From a virus, in the IMG/VR virus record IMGVR_UViG_3300017917_003893, positions 1 to 64,000 of that record: DNA of 64,000 bases; one strand, 5' to 3'. A program made the translations under genes and the position numbers. The notes under the pieces are model-generated. The model did not search any database, was not told the DNA's origin, and saw only the letters and a list, made by a program, of their open reading frames with translations. This document shows, piece by piece, positions 36,583 to 45,288 of the stretch. How positions within the stretch are numbered: position 1 is the first letter of the stretch; every line of letters starts with the position of its first letter.

Positions 36583-39374
36583 TACTGTTTTTTCATTTCT
36601 GTTTTAGTTATACCGTCAGTTGATGATATTTTTGGAAATCCTCCAATATTATTTATTTGATTTGATATATCTTTATTTAAAACAAACCTAGTTTTACCAG
36701 ATGTAGTTTCAACATCTTTGGTATTTTGATATAAAGTATAACAGCTTTGTATATTAACAACTTCTGGTTTTTCAGATAACGTAGCTTTTGTATTCACATT
36801 ATTTGATTTACCATCATGTTTTGTTAGATGTGTTATGTCATATCCACCACTTAATTTGAATACACCGTCTTTTCCTATTAGATTTTCTATCTTCTTTTTT
36901 GTTGCTTTCAATCTAAAGTCACTTGCTTTCTCAGTTCCCTCTCCTGATAATCTATCTTTATTTAATCTGGGTAAATCTCCTTTTTCAAGTTTATTTGATA
37001 CACCTGATTGACTAATATACTTTTCAAAGAAATAGAAAGTTCTTGAGTATACTATGTATGCTGTATCACCTACTACATCTTGTATGAAGAAGTAGTATAC
37101 TTTACCATCTTTTGTAAGTGCTGAAAAGAAAGTTTTTTTCAAATTATCATTTGATTCAAACTTTATAGGATCTTTTGTGAAAAGTAAATCAACTGTTTTT
37201 ATACTATTGGCATTGCCACTAATTTCTTCAGCTTCTTTTTCACCACCAAATGTTGTATCTTGTGATATTTTATTAGGATCTGATTCTGTATAGCCAAAAT
37301 ATTTATCTAAGAATTTTGCTTGTTGTCCCTTGTCATCTTTGCCTGTTTTATATAGTTCATCACCATCTAGCATATCTGACATAAATTTTCTAAGATTAGA
37401 TCCGGCTTTTTCTATTAGCTCATCACCAACTTTTATTTTAGTTCCAACATTAAAAATAGGTTGATACTTTTTTTCTTTCATTATATCAAGAACTGTATTT
37501 TCCCATTGATTGAATATAGCATTATTTCTATAAGGACCACCTCCTGAACCAGCATTTGCTGGTGTTCCACCTCCAAAAGAGGTATATTCCATAAATGTTT
37601 TATTTGATACTTTACCGCCTGATCTACCAGAAGGTATTACTTGAGTTGTGTGTATTTTATATGCTCTATTAAAACATTTAACTACATCTAATACAGGATC
37701 CATTCCGTTTATTACAATAGAATCTTTCTTTTCTTTCTCAAGTTTATCAAACTTTTCTTTCATTTTAATAACTTCTGTTTTCTCCATAACAAAAGCTTTA
37801 ATATCTATTTTTTTCTTCCAATAGTCTTTAATCTTTTGTGATGTAGTCATAACATCAGGTGCTCCTACTTCATCACTTTTTTCTTTATCTTCTTCAGCTT
37901 CTTTTACTAATTTAATAAAGTTATTATATCTAAACAAAGACGATTCTTTTTTAGCTACAGTGTCAACTTCTTTTTGAGTCTCTTCTTTTTTAGGCTCACT
38001 AGGAACCATTCGCATTATTTGCTTAATAGATTCAACAAAATCTTGTAAAGGTTTAGTTAAGTCACCTAAACCACCGTATAATCCTTCTTTATCAAATTGT
38101 AAAGCTCTTTTAGAAAATCTAGCTATTTTTTCTGCAACTATAATTCTTTTGTTTTTATCAGATATAATCTCAAGACTCTCTTTATATAAAGGATCTTTCT
38201 CTTGTATTGTAGATTTTTTATCTCCAACTAAATATCTGTTTATTTCTGTATAAAGAGATTTTATTTGATTTTTGGCATTTGTATCTACAGACTTAGAAGT
38301 TATGTCATTTATAAAAGCAACATCAACACCTATTCCTTTTTCTTTAGATGATATTAATACTTCAATATCTCTTTTTAATTTTGAAAAAGCTTGAGTAAGA
38401 TGGTCTTCACCAGACTTTATATTTCCTCTATCTTGAGACCCACCAGGTTGATTAGTAGTACCAGGTACTGCTTCAAATATTGAAGATTCCATAACAAGTG
38501 CTAAGCCTGCTGGTAAAGTTTGGTTGTCTTTCGGATATTTTTGAAGTATTTTAGAATTTTTTGTTCTAATATCAGCTAAAGACATTTTTTTCTTATTTAT
38601 ATTTACATCTTTCTGTATTTTTTCAATCGTATCACCTTCTTTAGTTTTATAAGGCTCAATAGATGATGATTTAGCAACTGGTGTAGATGATTGGATTTTA
38701 ACTCTTTTATAAGCGTCTAATATAATACCTAATGATTTTAGGTTTTTAATCATAACTGGATAAAGAGATTCTGATGTTTTCCCTGATTCGGATCCTTTTT
38801 CAGATCCTTCTTCGGATCCTTCTTTGCCTTCACCTTCCTCTTTATCTTTGTCGGCCTCAGATTTACCACCCTCATCATCTTTGAATTGTTCTAAGAACTT
38901 TAGAAATTCTTCTAGTTGACTTATTAAATTTTCCTTATTTTCAAAATCTTCAAAATTCTTAATATCATTTATAGCCGCTCTTGTAAGATTTTTTATCTCA
39001 CCAACATTTGCTCCTTCTTCAACCGCCTTCTGTAAACTATCAATAAATGAGAATACTATAAGTCTTCTATATTCTTTTCTATCCTCTTCTGATAACTCAG
39101 CAGCAGTTGATGTTCCTAATAGTTCGTCAAAGGTGTCTCTTAATCTTCTAGCGACTCCTTTAATTCTAACTAAGTTGGCGCCTATTTTGGCTTTTCTTAT
39201 TGTAGAGTTTATTAATCTTCCTAGTAAAGAATCACCCCAAGGTATATCATTTGCAAATGGACCACTATTTTCAACGTCTTCATTTATTGAATACAAATCA
39301 TCGTATTTTTTGTACTCGTCTATTTTACTGATACTTCTTTTAAGGAATTCTTCTCTGTTATTAAGGTATTTCAT
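36582..39374 (-). CDS. Large internal-type virion protein with LysM-like segment
   Basis: 930 residues from ATG 39374; the TTG at 39395 is less likely because ATG 39374 has the usual 23-nt spacing from the AATATATA box. N-terminus MKYLNNREEFLKRSISKIDE resembles the targeting peptide in extended form, with SINE further on. Residues about 170-205 are Glu/Gly/Ser/Lys low complexity. YKTKEGDTIEKIQK followed by LPAGLALVM (about 245-305) resembles LysM. Near 475-495, FRYNNFIKLVKEAEE looks like a second internal targeting/cleavage motif. The C-terminal half has no known catalytic motif. It may be a processed, head-packaged protein. Confidence 0.68.
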   Translation of the reverse strand: MKYLNNREEFLKRSISKIDEYKKYDDLYSINEDVENSGPFANDIPWGDSLLGRLINSTIRKAKIGANLVRIKGVARRLRDTFDELLGTSTAAELSEEDRKEYRRLIVFSFIDSLQKAVEEGANVGEIKNLTRAAINDIKNFEDFENKENLISQLEEFLKFLEQFKDDEGGKSEADKDKEEGEGKEGSEEGSEKGSESGKTSESLYPVMIKNLKSLGIILDAYKRVKIQSSTPVAKSSSIEPYKTKEGDTIEKIQKDVNINKKKMSLADIRTKNSKILQKYPKDNQTLPAGLALVMESSIFEAVPGTTNQPGGSQDRGNIKSGEDHLTQAFSKLKRDIEVLISSKEKGIGVDVAFINDITSKSVDTNAKNQIKSLYTEINRYLVGDKKSTIQEKDPLYKESLEIISDKNKRIIVAEKIARFSKRALQFDKEGLYGGLGDLTKPLQDFVESIKQIMRMVPSEPKKEETQKEVDTVAKKESSLFRYNNFIKLVKEAEEDKEKSDEVGAPDVMTTSQKIKDYWKKKIDIKAFVMEKTEVIKMKEKFDKLEKEKKDSIVINGMDPVLDVVKCFNRAYKIHTTQVIPSGRSGGKVSNKTFMEYTSFGGGTPANAGSGGGPYRNNAIFNQWENTVLDIMKEKKYQPIFNVGTKIKVGDELIEKAGSNLRKFMSDMLDGDELYKTGKDDKGQQAKFLDKYFGYTESDPNKISQDTTFGGEKEAEEISGNANSIKTVDLLFTKDPIKFESNDNLKKTFFSALTKDGKVYYFFIQDVVGDTAYIVYSRTFYFFEKYISQSGVSNKLEKGDLPRLNKDRLSGEGTEKASDFRLKATKKKIENLIGKDGVFKLSGGYDITHLTKHDGKSNNVNTKATLSEKPEVVNIQSCYTLYQNTKDVETTSGKTRFVLNKDISNQINNIGGFPKISSTDGITKTEMKKQ

Positions 39375-39397
39375 GTTTTTTGAAAATTTTTTCAATT

Positions 39398-39405
39398 TAT
39401 ATATT
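39398..39405 (-). promoter_or_regulatory. AATATATA late-promoter-like box
   Basis: TTTTTAATATATAAATTG on the minus strand, 23 nt before ATG 39374. Confidence 0.55.
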
Positions 39406-39502
39406 AAAAATTATTAGCCAAAAATAGACTAATTAGAAATTATCCGTACATTTGTGTATGTAAATAAATAAGATAGTAAAAGTCAAAATAATAAAATAAA
39501 TT

Positions 39503-39532
39503 TTGTTATTTACGATTTTATCCTTATATTTG
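39503..39532 (+). promoter_or_regulatory. Bacteroidota-type vegetative promoter
   Basis: TTG at 39503-39505 and TATATTTG at 39525-39532, separated by 19 nt, matching the TTG/TAnnTTTG consensus of Flavobacterium-type housekeeping promoters. The ATG at 39564 follows 31 nt later. It would be read by host RNA polymerase without phage factors, so this is a candidate early gene. Confidence 0.6.
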
Positions 39533-39563
39533 TATAACAAATCCACTACAAAAACAAAAAGAT

Positions 39564-40034
39564 ATGGCAACTCTAAACTTAAATAAAGTAATCTGTGTAA
39601 GTCTAAAGTCTCACAATGAGTCTCAACTTGATGCAATTGGTGCTACTTACAATATTAGCCTTGATTCATTAATGAAGGCAAAAAATGATGGTTGTAAGAA
39701 GTTATGGGTTCATATCGGCGGTGGTATTGTAATTGCTGGTTTAGACACAGACAACATCGATGATGTTTATTTTTCTCCAGAATATTTACCAATGACTGCT
39801 AAAGTTCGTAAAGCTATCTTAGCTATCAAGCCTGTAAAAACTCCTAAGATGCCAACTAAAACTAAAGTTAAAGTTGATAATGTAGATGTTGATAACTTTG
39901 TCGATATCACTAGCTTAATCGATGAGGCGTTTTCTAACCTTGATGTTGATGCTATTCTTGATAAGATTTCTGCTAAAGGAATGAATTCTTTGACTAAAAA
40001 AGAACTTGAATTCTTGAAAAACTCTAGTAAATAA
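39564..40034 (+). CDS. Hypothetical protein, candidate early gene, with DUF6576-like C-terminus
   Basis: 156 residues. The C-terminal segment VDAILDKISAKGMNSLTKKE followed by LEFLKNSSK resembles the short helical motif at the C-terminus of Bacteroidota rhomboid-family proteins (DUF6576-like). The N-terminal 80 residues look like a small alpha/beta domain (VICVSLKSHNESQLDAIGATY). It uses CGT arginine codons, unlike most neighbours, suggesting strong expression. Preceded by a host-type promoter and followed by a strong terminator, so it is a single-gene unit. Function unknown. Confidence 0.75.
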   Translation: MATLNLNKVICVSLKSHNESQLDAIGATYNISLDSLMKAKNDGCKKLWVHIGGGIVIAGLDTDNIDDVYFSPEYLPMTAKVRKAILAIKPVKTPKMPTKTKVKVDNVDVDNFVDITSLIDEAFSNLDVDAILDKISAKGMNSLTKKELEFLKNSSK

Positions 40035-40054
40035 TCATTTTTTTCCAATAACAT

Positions 40055-40083
40055 AAAAAACCGAGTCTTATCTCGGTTTTTTT
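40055..40083 (+). terminator. Hairpin terminator
   Basis: AAAAAACCGAG, loop TCTTAT, CTCGG and a T7 tract. The remainder of 40084-40195 is AT-rich and contains only the promoter-like box at 40163. Confidence 0.9.
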
Positions 40084-40162
40084 ATTTTAAAATAAATTTA
40101 TTTTTTTAACATTCGAAATTTTTAAAAAATCCTCGATTTGATTTTTGACGTAAAAAAACTCA

Positions 40163-40170
40163 AATATATA
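40163..40170 (+). promoter_or_regulatory. AATATATA late-promoter-like box
   Basis: CAAATATATAAGTC, 25 nt before ATG 40196. Confidence 0.5.
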
Positions 40171-40195
40171 AGTCATATAAATTCATATTTTTTAT

Positions 40196-40489
40196 ATGAG
40201 ATACTCTGAATTAAATCTTCATGGAAAGACTTACACAAGTCAAAGGGAAATAGAAGAAATACTTACTAAACACAAATTCTATTGGCTAATAGATTCTGAA
40301 ATTGAGAATGCTAAGATAGAAATAGTTAACGACACAATTATATGGCATGATGGTAGTTTCTACACAGGAGACTGGCATTATGGTATTTTTAAAAATGGTA
40401 GTTTCTACGGAAATTGGGAAAATGGTATATGGGAAAGTGGTAATTTTGGCGGAAAATGGCAAAGCGGTATCAATCTTAAACAGATATAA
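40196..40489 (+). CDS. Small protein with MORN-like G-W/F repeats
   Basis: 97 residues. The second half has repeated units: WHDGSFYTGDWHYGIF, KNGSFYGNWENGIW and ESGNFGGKWQSG, which alternate Gly-aromatic pairs like MORN or related beta-hairpin repeats. The N-terminal 40 residues are helical. Function unknown; followed after 16 nt by another unknown gene. Confidence 0.65.
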   Translation: MRYSELNLHGKTYTSQREIEEILTKHKFYWLIDSEIENAKIEIVNDTIIWHDGSFYTGDWHYGIFKNGSFYGNWENGIWESGNFGGKWQSGINLKQI

Positions 40490-40505
40490 AAAATAAACAA
40501 TTACT

Positions 40506-40976
40506 ATGAAAAGAAAAAGAATTACTCTTGAATCACAAGAAAAAAAACAAGAGAAGGAAATTTTCAATCAGAGAACGGGTGCGGCGGTTATTAAGGAAGG
40601 TGACGAGTATTTTTTTGAAATTGGCTCAGAAATGACAACAGATGTAGCAGAGGCGGTTTCGATATTTATGAGAAATATAGACTGGAATGACCCTATTTGG
40701 AATACGGCAGTGAATGAAAAAATGATATACGAAAATATAACACCTGAGAAGTCTCTCTATTGGTTAACAGGTGGTGTTAAAGAATGGAGTTCATTAAATC
40801 ATTATAACAGACCTTGGTGTGATTGTTATTTAGACTTCCAAGAGGAATTTGGTTTTCTAATAGTAAACATTGTAAAAAAATCAAAAACGTTATTAGATAT
40901 TAGAAACTCTTTTATGAAGTATCTTAACTTACCGATACTATATAATTTTGCAATTAGTAAAAATATGATTAAATAA
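40506..40976 (+). CDS. Hypothetical protein
   Basis: 156 residues. Basic, Lys/Glu-rich N-terminus (MKRKRITLESQEKKQEKEIF), then a mixed domain with several Trp (IDWNDPIWN, WLTGGVKEWSS, NRPWCDCYLDF). No signal peptide or recognised family. Ends just before a terminator at 40996. Confidence 0.62.
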   Translation: MKRKRITLESQEKKQEKEIFNQRTGAAVIKEGDEYFFEIGSEMTTDVAEAVSIFMRNIDWNDPIWNTAVNEKMIYENITPEKSLYWLTGGVKEWSSLNHYNRPWCDCYLDFQEEFGFLIVNIVKKSKTLLDIRNSFMKYLNLPILYNFAISKNMIK

Positions 40977-40995
40977 ATAAAAATAAACTTAATAT

Positions 40996-41027
40996 AAAAT
41001 CCCATCACAATGATGGGATTTTTTTTT
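40996..41027 (+). terminator. Hairpin terminator merging into a promoter
   Basis: AAAATCCCATCA, loop CAA, TGATGGGATTTT and a T-tract to 41027. The T-tract runs straight into the AATATATA box at 41028. Confidence 0.88.
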
Positions 41028-41035
41028 AATATATA
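41028..41035 (+). promoter_or_regulatory. AATATATA late-promoter-like box, 4 nt before start
   Basis: TTTTTTTAATATATA followed by ATCT and the ATG at 41040. Close-spaced class. Confidence 0.6.
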
Positions 41036-41039
41036 ATCT

Positions 41040-41321
41040 ATGGAACAATTAAAAACAGTTTGTAGAAACCCTTGGTGTAAAGCCACTTTCTTTTATAAAG
41101 AAGAAGACATGGTTGTTTTATCACAAGATATTAGAAAAAATAATATTGATGCTGTTTTAGATGAGGTTCAAAAAGTTCCACCAACAGTTTGTCCAAAGTG
41201 TAAAAGTTTTGATACAGAGCTTAGTGGTGGTGTTCAGTGGAAAACAAAAGATTACGAAGGTAGTAGGTTTGATGGTTCTCCACATGAAATTAGATATAGA
41301 GTAACAAATTATAAATTATAA
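41040..41321 (+). CDS. Small zinc-ribbon protein
   Basis: 93 residues. VCRNPWCKATF near the start and VCPKCKSF near residue 58 give a CxxxxC/CxxC zinc site. The rest is polar and ends with a short beta segment. It may bind nucleic acid or be a structural zinc ribbon. Its stop shares one base with the ATG of the next gene (TAATG), so the two are cotranslated. Close-spaced promoter predicts a leaderless mRNA. Confidence 0.68.
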   Translation: MEQLKTVCRNPWCKATFFYKEEDMVVLSQDIRKNNIDAVLDEVQKVPPTVCPKCKSFDTELSGGVQWKTKDYEGSRFDGSPHEIRYRVTNYKL

Positions 41322-42166
41322 TGAAAGCACATTTTTTTGATATAGATTCTATTTTAGAAGTTAATGCTAAGGTTTGGATTGTTGATAAAACTATTCCTAA
41401 TATACCTATTATGAAGATATCTCAGTCTGATTTTAATTTAATCAAAAATGGTATCTATAGAAGTCAAGGCAATTCTATTAGTTTCAGTGGACACAACTAT
41501 TGGTTACCAACTGATTTGTTTGAAAAGTTAAAGATAAAATCAAAAAATCATAGAACTGATATTTCTAACTTGTCTTTTTCTATGCAAGAGTTTATGAACA
41601 AAGAGTTAATTGAAAACTTAGACTATGATATAAACTTTGATAATATATCACATCTTAAAAATACTGATGATGATATTTATGTTATATGTTCAAAGAATAC
41701 TAAAAGAAACTACGAACTTATGATATCTAAGATAGAAGATAAACTAAAAGATAATGGTTTATCTATCAAAAAGTATTATTATATATCAGAAACATTTTAT
41801 AATAGAAGTGAAGATGATATATCACATAAAAAAGTGAGACTATTGTTACAACATCTTATAGGCTATAAAACAGAGTTAGATAAGTTTATAGATGAAAAAA
41901 TAGAAAAGTATGACGAGTTATATTTCTATGATGATGAAATATCATCTATTAAGTTATCTATTGATTGTAATAAGTTATTAATGTATTTACTTTCTAATAC
42001 AGATTCTTCTATAAAAGATATAATAAAACAAGATATAAAACAAAGTGAGCCTTTATTAGTTGTTAATCAAATAACTGGAAATAAAGTTAATAGATTTATA
42101 TCGACAGATGTTAAAATTCAATTTAGCAATCTTATAAAAGTTTTTGAAAGTTTTAAGTGGAAGTAA
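41321..42166 (+). CDS. HAD-like fold protein
   Basis: 281 residues. FFDIDSIL (residues 5-12) resembles HAD motif I (DxD with Asp7 and Asp9), VICSKNTKRNYELM the motif II region, HKKVRLLLQHL a possible motif III, and YFYDDE (near 205) a motif IV acidic pair. Insertions are large and substrate unknown; a degenerate HAD phosphatase or nucleotide phosphatase is the best guess. Coupled to the zinc-ribbon gene upstream. Ends head-to-head with the gene at 42167. Confidence 0.55.
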   Translation: MKAHFFDIDSILEVNAKVWIVDKTIPNIPIMKISQSDFNLIKNGIYRSQGNSISFSGHNYWLPTDLFEKLKIKSKNHRTDISNLSFSMQEFMNKELIENLDYDINFDNISHLKNTDDDIYVICSKNTKRNYELMISKIEDKLKDNGLSIKKYYYISETFYNRSEDDISHKKVRLLLQHLIGYKTELDKFIDEKIEKYDELYFYDDEISSIKLSIDCNKLLMYLLSNTDSSIKDIIKQDIKQSEPLLVVNQITGNKVNRFISTDVKIQFSNLIKVFESFKWK

Positions 42167-42799
42167 TTACTTATCCTTCTCTTTGTTTATCATAGCGTTT
42201 TTAATAAGCTCATTTAACTTTCTATTATCCATTATTGACCCACCTGTATCTACATCGGATTCTGTCATAGCCTCGTTTTGAGCTTTTACCACATCTGGAT
42301 TTTCAATTTCATTTAGACCTAAGTCTTTTCTTAGATTCTTGTAAAACTTTTCAAGTTCGGTTCTTTGAGTAGATGAGAATTTAGAGTTTTCTCTAATTTG
42401 ACCAATTGTTTGATTAACAACTTCATGCATTCTTGCTGAGTTGTCACCGTTGTCAACTTGTCTTAATTGTGATAAGAAGTTTTTTCTAGTCATTTTTTGT
42501 AAAAATATTGTTTCAGCGTAGACTTTAGCATCTTCTCTCATCTTGTTTCTTATATATGGGTGTTCTTTTAATTGAGGCACATCGCTTAAATATAAATCAA
42601 TAAGAGATTCTAATACTTCCATAGACTGTTGACTGGCAACTGTCATATCTGAATCATAATCATATATTTCAATTTCACCTAAATCTGGTAAATCTTCAGG
42701 TCTGGCTAGGTGTTTACTTATATCAAATTCACCATTTTCTGATTGAATTTCATCAAATTCATCCTTTATTCTATTTCTTTCATTTTCAGTTTTTGACAT
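42167..42799 (-). CDS. Candidate small terminase subunit or terminase-associated protein
   Basis: 210 residues, helical and acidic, divergently placed against the large terminase gene with a shared promoter region. It has no catalytic motif. Small terminases are poorly conserved, mostly helical and usually next to gene 17, so this is a plausible gp16 equivalent, but the assignment rests on position and composition only. Confidence 0.45.
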   Translation of the reverse strand: MSKTENERNRIKDEFDEIQSENGEFDISKHLARPEDLPDLGEIEIYDYDSDMTVASQQSMEVLESLIDLYLSDVPQLKEHPYIRNKMREDAKVYAETIFLQKMTRKNFLSQLRQVDNGDNSARMHEVVNQTIGQIRENSKFSSTQRTELEKFYKNLRKDLGLNEIENPDVVKAQNEAMTESDVDTGGSIMDNRKLNELIKNAMINKEKDK

Positions 42800-42816
42800 A
42801 GAAGACGGTTTTTTAC

Positions 42817-42826
42817 AATATATATT
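42817..42826. promoter_or_regulatory. Bidirectional late-promoter-like palindrome
   Basis: AATATATATT reads as the box on both strands: 22 nt before the terminase ATG at 42847 and 19 nt before the ATG at 42799 on the minus strand, both within the usual spacing. Confidence 0.5.
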
Positions 42827-42846
42827 AAAAAATATGTTTTCCTAAA

Positions 42847-44982
42847 ATGGCATTTGCACCACAACAAGAGAGACAAATGGTCTTTACGACCAAGTTAGTA
42901 GATGAGGCAACTGATAAGATTAATGATGGTATTGTTATAAAACGATATCAAAATCCTTGGCTTAAAAGTGAAGTTGGTTTGAGAAGAGCTGGTGTTTCAT
43001 TTAGAATGTCGGCTGATGAACAACAAGAGTACGTTAGATGTGCTTTAGACGTTCATTACTTCGTAGAAAAATATTGCAAAGTAAAGAGAGAAGATGGTTC
43101 TGTTGGTTCTATTAAACTTAGAGATTACCAAAAGGAAATTCTGGATAATTTTGTTAATAATAGATTTAACATTCTAATGGCGTCCCGTCAGGTTGGTAAG
43201 ACAATATCATCTGCTATTTTCATGTTACATAAGATATTATTTGATAATGATAAGAATATAATGATTGTTGCTAACAAAGGTGATACCGCTGTTGAGATTG
43301 TAGATAAGATTAAGTCTATTTATACTTTACTACCTTTCTTTTTGAAGCCAGGTATTAAAACATGGAATCAAAAATCATTAACATTTGAAAACGGTTGTAG
43401 AATTAAAACATCTGCTAGAACAAAAACTCCAGCTATTGGTTTTACCATTGATGTTCTTTATCTTGATGAGTTCGCGCACATTCCTTCTAATATTATTGAG
43501 CCTTATTATACTGCGGCTTTTCCAACAACTGCGGCTGTTCAAAATTCAAAGATTATTATCACTTCCACTCCGAATGGTATGAACTTGTTTCATAGGCTTC
43601 TAACAGATGCTGAAAGACCTGAGGGTGATCCACTAAAGAACAACTATAAACCCATGAGAGTTTATTGGTATCAAGTTCCTGGTCGATTTGTTACTTACAT
43701 AAGACTTAATTCTCATAAAATGTATGAGCATGGTGTTACTAAAGAAGAAATATTTAATTTAGTTAATGATACTTGGGGTTCTCAGACTAAGGTCTTTATG
43801 GAATATAACATGGATTTACTCAAAGATGTTATTAATGTATTCAATAATGATTCTTGTACAGATGAAGATGTTAAAAAGATGACCTTTATAGATAATAAAG
43901 GATTTGAAGTCCCTATAATGGCTATAGCCGAAGTTACAACATGGAAAGAAGAGGCTATTAAAGATATTGGTGGTGAGGATGCTTTTAACCAAGAGTATGG
44001 TTTGAGATTTATTAACGCATCTAAGTCATTATTAAATGAGGCTATTATAGATGAATTATTAAAAGGTAAAAAGAACTATGTTTGGGAACAAATACCCGAA
44101 CTTGATAGAAGATTGAAGTTTAGTTATCAAGACTTGAAATGGGTAGATGATGACAATATATTTATACCTATAATGAGAAAAGATTATAAATTTGTTATAT
44201 CTGTCGATATATCTGAAGGTTTGGGTCAGGATTACTCTATCATAAATATATTTAAGATATCTGAAAAGCCAAAAGATTTAATAGAAATACAAAAGCCTTC
44301 ATATAAATCAATAGTTGACTTTTTTAGGCTTGAACAGGTTGGTATTTATAGAAACAACTACATATCTGTTAAACAATTGGCTGAGTTGCTTTATATGATT
44401 GTATTTGAATATCTAAATCCTGATAATTGTAAAGTTGTTGTTGAGTTAAATAACTATGGTAATACTCTATTTGCGGAATTACCACACGTTTTTGATGGAA
44501 ATAACAACTATGGATCTTCAGTATTTGTTAGATATAAACATAGAGCAGATGCAACTGAAGAAAAAGTAGGTCTTAAAGTAGGTGAAAATAAGAATCTAAT
44601 GGTTAAAGACTATCAAGACTTAATGCAGTCTAAAGGATTTATTATAACAAATGAAGATAATATTAGAGAAATTACAACATTTGTTAAACATACAACATCA
44701 GCAGGTAATACGAGATATGCGGCAGATGTCGGACATGATGATACTGTAATGACTATAGTTAACGCCACTACTGTTTTTGGTCGTCATGATTTTAGTGAAA
44801 TGGTTGAAGAATGGTCTTCTAAATTTGTTGATAAAGAATTTATGAACTATGTTCAAGAATCTCTTAGAAACATTGACTATGTTGAGGGTGTTGACTATGG
44901 TCAAGTTCTAAGAGTTCGTAGACAACAAATGAATAGAAATAAAGGTAAAAACTTAAATAGTGGTGGTTGGTTTAATAATTAA
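42847..44982 (+). CDS. 17: Terminase large subunit (gp17-like)
   Basis: 711 residues. Walker A ASRQVGKTI (residues 112-120) and Walker B VLYLDEFAHI with Asp207/Glu208 form the packaging ATPase, followed by ITSTPNG as coupling motif. The nuclease domain carries VISVDISEGLGQDYS (Asp454), VVVELNNYGNTL and DVGHDDTVM acidic motifs of the RNase H fold. This is the DNA-packaging motor of T4-like phages; T4 gp17 is 610 residues, so it is somewhat longer. Its stop overlaps the convergent ClpS gene by 4 nt. Confidence 0.95.
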   Translation: MAFAPQQERQMVFTTKLVDEATDKINDGIVIKRYQNPWLKSEVGLRRAGVSFRMSADEQQEYVRCALDVHYFVEKYCKVKREDGSVGSIKLRDYQKEILDNFVNNRFNILMASRQVGKTISSAIFMLHKILFDNDKNIMIVANKGDTAVEIVDKIKSIYTLLPFFLKPGIKTWNQKSLTFENGCRIKTSARTKTPAIGFTIDVLYLDEFAHIPSNIIEPYYTAAFPTTAAVQNSKIIITSTPNGMNLFHRLLTDAERPEGDPLKNNYKPMRVYWYQVPGRFVTYIRLNSHKMYEHGVTKEEIFNLVNDTWGSQTKVFMEYNMDLLKDVINVFNNDSCTDEDVKKMTFIDNKGFEVPIMAIAEVTTWKEEAIKDIGGEDAFNQEYGLRFINASKSLLNEAIIDELLKGKKNYVWEQIPELDRRLKFSYQDLKWVDDDNIFIPIMRKDYKFVISVDISEGLGQDYSIINIFKISEKPKDLIEIQKPSYKSIVDFFRLEQVGIYRNNYISVKQLAELLYMIVFEYLNPDNCKVVVELNNYGNTLFAELPHVFDGNNNYGSSVFVRYKHRADATEEKVGLKVGENKNLMVKDYQDLMQSKGFIITNEDNIREITTFVKHTTSAGNTRYAADVGHDDTVMTIVNATTVFGRHDFSEMVEEWSSKFVDKEFMNYVQESLRNIDYVEGVDYGQVLRVRRQQMNRNKGKNLNSGGWFNN

Positions 44983-45263
44983 CCATTTGCTTCCATAGTA
45001 GCACTTAGACCAGCACTTCTTAGTTTGTCTTTCATTGTTGAAATAGTATCTAAATCACCATATTTTACATCACATTTTCCGCTAAAATGTACAATATGAG
45101 CACACTGAGTAGCTTGTTCTTCTTCGTGTTTACAGATTTTCATCAAACATGTTATTACCCAATCAAAAGTATTATGATCGTCATTGTGTAGAACAAGTTT
45201 GTATGGTTTAGATAGTATTTCTTCTACTTTTGAAGATGTTTTCTTTTTAGTAATTGTTGCCAT
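44979..45263 (-). CDS. clpS: ClpS-like N-degron adaptor
   Basis: 94 residues. YKLVLHNDDHNTFDWVI (21-37) contains the NDD element that grips the N-terminal residue of substrates, and QCAHIVHFSGKCDV the conserved His of the binding pocket. Overall length and order match ClpS, and NTFDWVI is like Bacteroidota ClpS. ClpS delivers N-degron proteins to ClpAP. The N-terminal 15 residues (TKKKTSSKVEEI) are the flexible tail that engages ClpA. In a phage it could redirect host proteolysis. The gene overlaps the terminase end by 4 nt and has a weak box 10 nt upstream. Confidence 0.9.
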   Translation of the reverse strand: MATITKKKTSSKVEEILSKPYKLVLHNDDHNTFDWVITCLMKICKHEEEQATQCAHIVHFSGKCDVKYGDLDTISTMKDKLRSAGLSATMEANG

Positions 45264-45273
45264 ATAATAATAT

Positions 45274-45281
45274 TATATATT
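45274..45281 (-). promoter_or_regulatory. AATATATA box at unusual spacing
   Basis: AAATATATAATATT on the minus strand, 10 nt before the ClpS ATG, between the two main spacing classes. Chance occurrence is possible. Confidence 0.3.
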
Positions 45282-45288
45282 TTTATTT

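Noticed and set aside
39375-39395. TTG start for the 930-residue protein
   Set aside because: It would begin 2 nt after the box, whereas ATG 39374 has the common 23-nt spacing and gives the targeting-like N-terminus.
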